The notes beneath the pieces are model-generated. The model did no database searches, was not told the DNA's origin, and worked only from the letters and a program-made list of their open reading frames with translations. From assembly GCA_028527945.1 (NCBI GenBank), contig JAQQAK010000192.1, forward strand, positions 1 to 6,630: a stretch of DNA of 6,630 nucleotides, given 5' to 3'. How positions within the stretch are numbered: position 1 is the stretch's first letter; every line of letters starts with the position of its first letter. Shown here in pieces: positions 1 to 4,544 of the stretch. The translations under genes and the position numbers were made by a program. The DNA comes from Spirochaetaceae bacterium (GTDB taxonomy: Bacteria; Spirochaetota; Spirochaetia; UBA9216).

Positions 1-1
1 T

Positions 2-286
2 ATAGACGAAGCATCTGATGGCGAAGAAGCTGTCAGCCTTATTAGCGAGAATAATTACGATATTATTCTAATGGATATAAGTATGCCTAATCTTAACGGG
101 ATTGAGGCAACAATCAGAATAAGGAAAGATGAAGAAAAAAACAAACATGTTCCAATAATAGCCCTTACAGCTCATGCTTTTCCAACAGACCGTAAGAAAT
201 TTATAGAAGTAGGAATGAATGATGTCCTTGTAAAGCCGCTAAGCGAAACATCTCTAATTGATGCAATATTAAAATACATAGACTGA
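2..286 (+). CDS. Response-regulator receiver domain, C-terminal end of a truncated gene (probably a hybrid histidine kinase)
   Basis: An open frame enters from the left edge and encodes 94 visible residues ending at a TGA (284-286). It reads as the C-terminal three quarters of a CheY-like receiver domain. The phospho-acceptor Asp lies in LMDISMPNLNG (Asp codon at 74-76), followed by the conserved Thr in ALTAHA and the conserved Lys in VLVKPL. The beta-1 strand and the acidic pair are missing, so the gene starts outside the window. The domain ends within about 15 residues of the Lys motif, so the receiver is the last domain. The ALTAHA and GMNDVLVKPL wording is typical of receivers fused to the end of hybrid sensor kinases, but a stand-alone regulator is also possible. 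The next gene starts about 30 bp downstream on the same strand, suggesting one transcript that feeds phosphorelay signalling into the kinase/hydrogenase pair. The receiver call is certain; the parent architecture is inferred. Confidence 0.9.
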   Translation: MDEASDGEEAVSLISENNYDIILMDISMPNLNGIEATIRIRKDEEKNKHVPIIALTAHAFPTDRKKFIEVGMNDVLVKPLSETSLIDAILKYID

Positions 287-316
287 TTATATCTGCCCGT
301 GATATATTATTGTACT

Positions 317-736
317 ATGGCGCTTTTTAAAAAGGAATTCATTATCGATTCAAATGATCCCATGTCGTATGGACAAGCTTCAAGCAGCTTTAAAAAAACT
401 TTAAAGCAGTTAGGAGTCGCTCCGGCTATTATAAAACGGACCTCAATTGCGATGTACGAAGCTGAAATAAATACAATAATTCATGGCGGAGGCGGAACAG
501 GTTCAGTTGTTATCGAAAACGATCACATTGAAATAATCTTTGAAGATCATGGGCCTGGAATTGCTGATATTGATCTTGCCATGCAGGAAGGCTACTCTAC
601 AGCATCTACTGAAATAAGAGAAATGGGGTTTGGCGCAGGATTGGGCCTCCCGAATATACAGAAAAACTCCAGTAATTTTAAAATTGAATCTAAACCTGGA
701 GAAGGAACAAAAGTGACAATAAGGATAGATCTATGA
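317..736 (+). CDS. RsbT/RsbW-like anti-sigma-type ATP-binding kinase (HATPase_c), hydrogenase-associated
   Basis: A 139-residue GHKL-fold ATPase of the serine kinase/anti-sigma class. Numbered from ATG 317, the N-box is YEAEINTIIHG with Asn52, the G1 box is DHGPGI (77-82), and the G2 lid is GFGAGLGL (104-111). The C-terminal strand GEGTKVTIRI closes the fold. There is no dimerisation/His domain, so it is not a histidine kinase. Such proteins bind ATP and either phosphorylate an STAS antagonist or sequester a partner; the partner is not in view. In anaerobic Firmicutes, close look-alikes sit beside sensory [FeFe]-hydrogenase genes, as here: its TGA overlaps the next ATG (ATGA). An in-frame GTG at 299 would add six residues (MIYYCT) that look unlike the family. 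Neither start has a clear Shine-Dalgarno sequence. I prefer the ATG because its N-terminus fits the family. Length and motifs are complete. Confidence 0.85.
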   Translation: MALFKKEFIIDSNDPMSYGQASSSFKKTLKQLGVAPAIIKRTSIAMYEAEINTIIHGGGGTGSVVIENDHIEIIFEDHGPGIADIDLAMQEGYSTASTEIREMGFGAGLGLPNIQKNSSNFKIESKPGEGTKVTIRIDL

Positions 737-2040
737 CTGTCCTTAAACATTCTGTAATCCTTGATAAAGATAAATGCTTGGGCTGTACAAACTGTATTGC
801 ACATTGTCCAACAGAAGCTATAAGAGTTCGCCAGGGTAAGGCATATATTATAGCAGAACGCTGTATTGACTGTGGAGAATGCATAAGAGTATGCCCGCAT
901 CACGCTAAAAAGGCTCAATCACATACTCTTGAAGCCTTAAAACAATATGATTTTACTGTAGCAATTCCAGCTCCTACTCTTTATGGTCAATTTAGAGATC
1001 ATACATCTATAGATATGATTCTTACAGCATTAAAAAAAGTTGGGTTTGATGATATTTTTGAAGCAGCAGAAGCCGCTGATATTGTCACAGCAAAACTTAA
1101 AAAAATGCTTAAAACAAAAGATAAAAACGTTCCATGGATTTCTTCATCATGCCCGGCAATTGTACGTCTGATTCAAATTAGATTTCCAGACCTTCTTGAG
1201 CAGGTTGTTAATATTGAATCTCCTATGGAAATTGCCGCAAGAATTATTAAGAATGAAATATACCCAGATAAAAAAAACATCGGTGTATTCTTTATAAGCC
1301 CCTGTCCCGCAAAAATAACAGCAGTAAGGAATCCTATTGGCTCAAAAGTGTCCGCTGTTGATGGAGTTATTGCAATTAATGAAATATTTCTGGATTTACA
1401 AACGGCAGTGCATTCTCTTGATTCAATAGAAGAACTAGGCAAAGCATCATCATGGGGTATAAGCTGGGCAAGATCTGAAGGCGAAAGCCATTCAACCGAA
1501 TGGACAGAAACTGTTGCAGTTGACGGAATTGGCAATGTAATTAAATTTCTTGAAGAGCTTGAAAACGGAAAAATAAAGCATGTAGATTTTATCGAAGCAA
1601 TGGCCTGCCCTGGAGGTTGCGTAGGTGGAGCTCTTACAGTAGAGAATCCATATATATGTAAAGCGAGAATTATAAGAAAGGCTGCTAAAGTAAAAAGGCC
1701 GCCAGAAGAAAGAAACAAAACAGAAAAGCGTGATAACCTTTTAATGATGGACGCTGAATTATCTCCGGCAGAAACTTTAAAATTGGATAACGATTTTAAA
1801 ACAGCGCTTGAGAAGATGTCCCGTATTGAGCAATATACAGAAGAGCTCCCCGGACTTGACTGTGGTTCTTGCGGAGCGCCAACCTGCCGTGCTCTTGCAG
1901 AGGATATAGTTAATGGCTGTGCAAAAAAGAATGACTGCATATTTGTTTTAAGAAATGAAATAAAGGATTTAACTGAAAATTTGGCGGAATTAGGCTCATG
2001 GATGCCCCCGCTTTTTTCAAAAGACGGAAAGAAAAAATGA
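733..2040 (+). CDS. Sensory-type [FeFe]-hydrogenase-like iron-sulfur protein (HydS/HsfB, group C/D)
   Basis: A 435-residue protein in three parts. Residues 1-60 are a 2[4Fe-4S] ferredoxin domain (Cys15/18/21/25 and Cys44/47/50/54). Residues about 70-310 are the [FeFe]-hydrogenase large-subunit core. Residues about 370-405 are an extra [4Fe-4S] domain with C-x2-C-x4-C-x16-C (377, 380, 385, 402), as in RnfB/corrinoid proteins. H-cluster motif L1 is SSSCPAI (Cys140), L2 is SPCPAKITA (Cys191, Lys194) and L3 is EAMACPGGC (Cys292, Cys296), so all four cubane ligands are present. The proton-transfer Cys of catalytic enzymes is Ser139, and the usual L2 Met and Glu are Ser189 and Ala197. No PAS domain is seen, which favours group D over group C. 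Such proteins are thought to sense H2 or redox state rather than make bulk H2. AAGGA (721-725) lies 7 nt before the ATG, which overlaps the upstream stop. There is no signal peptide, so it is cytosolic. Whether it receives a complete H-cluster cannot be told from sequence. Confidence 0.88.
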   Translation: MTVLKHSVILDKDKCLGCTNCIAHCPTEAIRVRQGKAYIIAERCIDCGECIRVCPHHAKKAQSHTLEALKQYDFTVAIPAPTLYGQFRDHTSIDMILTALKKVGFDDIFEAAEAADIVTAKLKKMLKTKDKNVPWISSSCPAIVRLIQIRFPDLLEQVVNIESPMEIAARIIKNEIYPDKKNIGVFFISPCPAKITAVRNPIGSKVSAVDGVIAINEIFLDLQTAVHSLDSIEELGKASSWGISWARSEGESHSTEWTETVAVDGIGNVIKFLEELENGKIKHVDFIEAMACPGGCVGGALTVENPYICKARIIRKAAKVKRPPEERNKTEKRDNLLMMDAELSPAETLKLDNDFKTALEKMSRIEQYTEELPGLDCGSCGAPTCRALAEDIVNGCAKKNDCIFVLRNEIKDLTENLAELGSWMPPLFSKDGKKK

Positions 2041-2720
2041 CTGACTACGAAATTGAACTAAGCAACTATCTTCTATCTTTTGCAACAGAGAATAGAAAGA
2101 ATCGAATGGAAAATGTACTATCTCAACGCACACGGTATCTAACGATTGTTCTTGAAGATATTTTTCAGCCTCATAACGCCAGTGCTGTTGTGAGATCCTG
2201 TGACGGATTTGGAATTCACGACATTCATATAATAGAAAACAGAAATCGTTTTAAACCCAACAAAGATATTGATATGGGAACAACTCAGTGGTTGAATATT
2301 CAAAGATATAGACCAGAACAAAAGAAAAGTTGTTCAAAAGAAACTCTTCAGAAACTAAAAGCTGAAGGATACAGAATTGTAGCAACAACACCTCATACAA
2401 ATGATGTTAATCTTGAAGAGTTTGATCTGACCAAAGGGAAAGCCGCTATAGTTTTCGGAACAGAATTGAATGGAATTACAAAAGATGTTGAAGAAGAAGC
2501 TGATGAATTCATGAAAATTCCAATGCATGGTTTTGTTGAAAGCTTCAATATATCTGTAGCATGCGCGCTTACCCTGCATCACTTAAGCTGGAAACTAAGA
2601 GACAGTGAAATTGACTGGCAACTAAAACAAGAAGAAAAAGACGAAATATTGCTGGACTGGTTAAGGAAAACACTGAATAACGCAGATTCTCTTGAAAAAC
2701 GCTTTAAAGAAGAACATTAA
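2037..2720 (+). CDS. trmH: TrmH-type tRNA 2'-O-ribose methyltransferase (SpoU/SPOUT family)
   Basis: A 227-residue SPOUT-class methyltransferase, close to the length of E. coli TrmH, which methylates the 2'-OH of G18 in tRNA using S-adenosylmethionine. All three family motifs are visible: motif 1 HNASAVVRSCDGFG (Asn47, catalytic-type Arg53), motif 2 IVFGTELNGIT (138-148), and motif 3 IPMHGFVESFNISVACAL (161-178, with Asn171). Motifs 2 and 3 form the trefoil knot that binds AdoMet. The charged helical tail after residue 185 matches the TrmH C-terminal extension. The frame is open from an ATG at 1998, but the ATG at 2037 is chosen. It overlaps the hydrogenase-like gene's TGA (ATGA), has GGA about 8 nt upstream, and gives an N-terminus of normal length. 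Gm18 (TrmH) is the best-supported substrate; another SpoU-family target cannot be excluded. Its place downstream of a sensory gene is probably co-transcription rather than a shared function. Confidence 0.88.
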   Translation: MTDYEIELSNYLLSFATENRKNRMENVLSQRTRYLTIVLEDIFQPHNASAVVRSCDGFGIHDIHIIENRNRFKPNKDIDMGTTQWLNIQRYRPEQKKSCSKETLQKLKAEGYRIVATTPHTNDVNLEEFDLTKGKAAIVFGTELNGITKDVEEEADEFMKIPMHGFVESFNISVACALTLHHLSWKLRDSEIDWQLKQEEKDEILLDWLRKTLNNADSLEKRFKEEH

Positions 2721-2764
2721 ACCTGTAAAACTACGTATAAATTGAAATAAAATAGACAGCTCCC

Positions 2765-2938
2765 TCCCGGCGAATCAACAACTCCGGAGCAGAGCTCCGA
2801 AGTATGGTTGGTTCTGCAAGGAATTGGTTTAGACGGTCGCCGCTTTCTACCCAACACAAAAATACTCTTTCCAAATAGAAGATTCCGCATGTAGAATCCT
2901 GCTAAAGCAGGGCGGGGTATTAAACCTTCCCGGCGAAT
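2765..2938. repeat. GC-rich island bracketed by an 11-bp direct repeat; possible small repeat element
   Basis: TCCCGGCGAAT occurs at 2765-2775 and again at 2928-2938 in the same orientation, framing the GC-richer segment. Inside it are three inverted repeats. The first is ACTcCGGAGC/GCTCCGaAGT (2781-2803, 3-nt loop, one mismatch). The second is GATTC/GAATC (2881-2885 with 2894-2898). The third is CCTGCT/AGCAGG (2898-2911). Just outside is AAAGGT-ATCG-ACCTTT (2942-2957). This layout resembles dispersed non-coding repeat elements (REP- or MITE-like), with the direct repeat as either an element boundary or an internal module. It could also be a structured RNA or the eroded remains of an insertion. 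Copy number in the genome would decide, and only one copy is in view. Confidence 0.4.
2781..2803. other. Strong short hairpin
   Basis: ACTc-CGGAGC-AGA-GCTCCG-aAGT folds as a ten-position stem with one C/A mismatch and a 3-nt loop, 60 bp after the methyltransferase stop codon. No T-tract follows on the plus strand, so it is not a standard intrinsic terminator. It could still stabilise the 3' end of the operon mRNA or be part of the surrounding repeat-like island. Confidence 0.5.
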
Positions 2939-3043
2939 AAAAAAGGTATCGACCTTTATAATCAAATTTAGATTAGTGCTTCCGCTGGATTAACATTCAA
3001 AATCCAAGAAACCAGACTAAAAATAATCTATATTATTTTTATC

Positions 3044-3072
3044 TTGATTAGGTGTAAAAACAAGGCTATATT
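3044..3072 (+). promoter_or_regulatory. Candidate sigma-70 promoter giving a near-leaderless transcript
   Basis: TTGATT (3044-3049, four of six matches to TTGACA) and TATATT (3067-3072, five of six matches to TATAAT) are separated by exactly 17 bp. Transcription would be expected to start about 6-8 bp after the -10 box, that is at or next to the ATG at 3079. There is no Shine-Dalgarno sequence immediately before that ATG; the nearest purine run, AAGG at 3062-3065, is 13 nt away. The arrangement therefore fits a leaderless or very short-leader mRNA. The region is AT-rich, so chance matches are possible. Confidence 0.42.
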
Positions 3073-3078
3073 CAAATT

Positions 3079-3684
3079 ATGGCAGAAATAAAATCAGCAC
3101 TTGAGTTAGCCCTTGAAAAGACAGAGGGCATAAAGGTAGACAAAGAAAGACTTCAGGCAAAAGAACTGAAAATAAAAGGGCGAAAAGCCGCGCTAGCATT
3201 TCTTGACAGTAAAACTGATGCTAAAGAATTAAAGAAAGAAATGAAACATTGTAAGGGAAAAGAGCAAGAAGCTTTTATGGATGGAGCAGGCACTACTTTT
3301 CTCTCTTATTTGAAACTTCCTACAGATGAAAACTACAAAGAAGAGGTTCTAAAAGCTGGAGAAGGTATTGCGGCAATTTCAGATAACTCAAAAGATGTTC
3401 AGCAAATGTTTGAACAGCTTGTTCAGTTTCTTGATCAATACGTCGAAACAAAAGGTCAAATTGAAACACAGCTAAAAGCACAATTTGAACCGCTTTTGAA
3501 ACAAAAAGAAGATGCTCTTGAGGCTCAAACCGGAACAAGAATTTCTATAGATCCAATGGATGATCCTCAGTTTCAACAAGCATATACCCAGAATATGGGA
3601 CAATTACAGCAAAATTATGTTGAAGCATTAAATAACGCAAAAGAGCAGCTAAAACAGTTTATAGGAATGGATGATCAAGAATAA
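3079..3684 (+). CDS. Uncharacterised 201-residue helical cytosolic protein
   Basis: I do not recognise a functional domain. The protein starts MAEIKSALELALEKTEGI and is rich in Lys, Glu, Gln and Ala. It has long predicted amphipathic helices, notably about 104-150 (DVQQMFEQLVQFLDQYVE onward) and a Gln-rich C-terminal helix at about 163-195. It has a single Cys (58), no signal peptide, no membrane segment and no obvious catalytic signature. The composition suggests a helical-bundle or coiled-coil scaffold or chaperone-like partner. Similar N-terminal wording is something I loosely associate with hypothetical proteins in treponemes, but this is unverified. It stands alone: the upstream operon ends 358 bp away and the downstream neighbour is convergent. 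Codon use and base composition match the neighbours, and the frame is uninterrupted, so it is very probably a real gene. No function is assigned. Confidence 0.8.
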   Translation: MAEIKSALELALEKTEGIKVDKERLQAKELKIKGRKAALAFLDSKTDAKELKKEMKHCKGKEQEAFMDGAGTTFLSYLKLPTDENYKEEVLKAGEGIAAISDNSKDVQQMFEQLVQFLDQYVETKGQIETQLKAQFEPLLKQKEDALEAQTGTRISIDPMDDPQFQQAYTQNMGQLQQNYVEALNNAKEQLKQFIGMDDQE

Positions 3685-3689
3685 TTAAC

Positions 3690-3711
3690 AATCTCAACTG
3701 ACAGATTTTTT
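3690..3711 (+). terminator. Weak candidate terminator at the convergent gene ends
   Basis: AATCT (3690-3694) pairs with AGATT (3703-3707) across an 8-nt loop, and the Ts continue to 3711. It lies just past the helical-protein stop and overlaps the end of the convergent Nudix gene. The stem has only one G-C pair, so it is weak. Confidence 0.2.
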
Positions 3712-4377
3712 CATAAGTCTGGTTACAGTATTCATTATTCTGGCAGTTATCCCCCAGATAACCTCGCCGTCATATTTATAAACAACAAAGCGTTCACGTT
3801 CATGCGACCAGGGCTTCCAGTAACGTTCGGGAAGCCCAAGTTCTTCTGAAGGAAAAAGATCAACTTTATTTCCATCTTCATTTATATACCAGGGTTCAAC
3901 TGTTAACCTGTAGTGATAAAAATCAGGTTCGTTTTCAATAAAAAAGCTGACAGGTATTGGTATAAGGCGCTCTACTTCGTCAGGATTCGGAGAAAAATCA
4001 TCAAAAGATTCAATTTCTATCCGCCCTGTATAAACATCAATAAGAGCGCCTGTCCTTGTAACAAGATAAGCGGCATTATCGTATACAGAAATAGCATCCC
4101 GCTTTATACCTGTTTCTTCAACAGTCTCACGTATGACAGTCTCTATAGAAGTGCCATCTTCTTCATCTATCATACCACCTGGAAAACAGATTTCACTCCC
4201 CTGCCTGATATTGGCAGCCCTCTTTTCAAAAAGGATATATTCTTTTCCGTTCACAAACATGAAAGGGACAAGAACCGCAGAGCGAAAAGATTCTTCACTT
4301 CCAATTAATTTACTGGGATGATTTTTATAGCTGTCCTCAACTAAATTCACTAATTTGTGGTATACAGATTCTTTCAT
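3694..4377 (-). CDS. Nudix hydrolase, CoA-diphosphatase (NudL-like) type
   Basis: A 227-residue cytosolic Nudix protein. The Nudix box spans Gly67-Gly68 to RETVEETGI (Arg83, Glu84, Glu87, Glu88, Gly90), the residues that bind Mg2+ and catalyse diphosphate cleavage. There are 14 residues between GG and RE, one more than the classical box, with Asp at the usual first Glu position; this is the layout of CoA pyrophosphatases such as E. coli NudL. Family-type features also include the RAANIRQGSEICFPGG approach to the box (partly diverged from the UPF0035 motif), NPDEVERLIPIPVSFF (131-146), and a C-terminal VIWGITARIM helix (207-215). The likely reaction is hydrolysis of CoA or acyl-CoA to phosphopantetheine and 3',5'-ADP, but another nucleotide-diphosphate substrate is possible. 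The start codon at 4375-4377 has no Shine-Dalgarno sequence; a perfect AT palindrome sits 8 bp upstream. The gene is convergent with the helical protein, with 9 bp between stop codons. Nudix membership is certain, the subfamily likely. Confidence 0.85.
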   Translation of the reverse strand: MKESVYHKLVNLVEDSYKNHPSKLIGSEESFRSAVLVPFMFVNGKEYILFEKRAANIRQGSEICFPGGMIDEEDGTSIETVIRETVEETGIKRDAISVYDNAAYLVTRTGALIDVYTGRIEIESFDDFSPNPDEVERLIPIPVSFFIENEPDFYHYRLTVEPWYINEDGNKVDLFPSEELGLPERYWKPWSHERERFVVYKYDGEVIWGITARIMNTVTRLMKKSVS

Positions 4378-4385
4378 TATGTAAA

Positions 4386-4403
4386 ATATTTTATATAAAA
4401 TAT
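4386..4403. promoter_or_regulatory. Perfect 18-bp AT palindrome upstream of the Nudix gene
   Basis: ATATTTTATATAAAATAT reads identically on both strands and ends 8 bp before the Nudix ATG. It could be an operator or overlap the promoter -10 region of that minus-strand gene. AT-only palindromes arise fairly easily in such DNA, so a function is not established. No clear -35/-10 pair could be fixed for the Nudix gene. Confidence 0.3.
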
Positions 4404-4415
4404 AAATAAGTGTAC

Positions 4416-4455
4416 AGATTTATATGTATGCATTAAGAAACATATAGATTTATAT
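4416..4455. repeat. Two direct copies of AGATTTATAT, 30 bp apart
   Basis: AGATTTATAT occurs at 4416-4425 and at 4446-4455, upstream of the Nudix gene and just past the terminator of the secreted-protein gene. The 30-bp period is close to three helical turns, which would suit paired binding sites, but the repeats are short and AT-rich and may be fortuitous. Confidence 0.3.
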
Positions 4456-4494
4456 AAAAAGAAACTCTCTAAAGAACACATTCTTTAGAGAGTT
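4456..4494 (-). terminator. Strong intrinsic terminator of the secreted-protein gene
   Basis: The arms at 4463-4476 and 4481-4494 are perfectly complementary over 14 bp (AACTCTCTAAAGAA on the plus strand) around a 4-nt loop. On the minus strand the stem is followed by TCTTTTT (4456-4462). It begins about 50 nt past the stop codon of the 670-residue gene and fits a rho-independent terminator for it. There is no T-run on the plus-strand side, so it is one-directional. It separates this gene from the Nudix gene downstream, implying independent transcription. Confidence 0.88.
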
Positions 4495-4544
4495 AAGCTT
4501 ATTTCAAGACTTTCTGAGTTTCGAAATAACTTATGTTATCAAGT

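Larger units (their letters stand above)
2721..3078. other. Gene-free interval with a GC-richer hairpin island and an AT-rich promoter region
   Basis: This 358-bp stretch between the methyltransferase gene and the 201-residue protein holds no credible gene. From 2761 to 2940 the G+C is near 49% (88 of 180 by hand count), above the flanking DNA, and it contains several short inverted repeats listed separately. From about 2959 on it is AT-rich and ends in a promoter-like pair of hexamers. An 82-codon minus-strand frame (2717-2965) crosses the island but has no recognisable domain or credible ribosome-binding site. No tRNA, riboswitch or classical insertion sequence is recognisable. A terminator for the upstream operon is expected here, but no hairpin with a convincing T-tract was found. 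Confidence 0.6.

Noticed and set aside
299..316. GTG at 299 as the start of the kinase gene
   Set aside because: It would add MIYYCT, which does not look like the family N-terminus, and it has no Shine-Dalgarno sequence; ATG 317 is preferred, though not proven.
1173..1940. A 255-codon open frame on the minus strand inside the hydrogenase-like gene
   Set aside because: It lies wholly antisense to a gene with clear iron-sulfur motifs, and its translation is Ser/Ile/Phe-rich with no recognisable domain; it is a shadow of the coding strand.
1998..2036. Upstream ATG at 1998 as the start of the methyltransferase gene
   Set aside because: It would overlap the hydrogenase-like gene by 43 bp and add 13 residues outside the family's normal N-terminus; the ATGA junction at 2037 is the better start.
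2717..2965. An 82-codon minus-strand frame across the intergenic island
   Set aside because: It has no domain, no ribosome-binding site, and its sequence follows the hairpins and direct repeats, so it is better explained as non-coding repeat-like DNA.
3913..4308. A 131-codon plus-strand frame antisense to the Nudix gene
   Set aside because: It lies opposite the conserved Nudix box and has no recognisable domain; it is a shadow frame.
4499..4529. Inverted repeat TTATTTC/GAAATAA next to the strong terminator
   Set aside because: A 7-bp, nearly all A/T stem with a 17-nt loop is too weak to call a second terminator.
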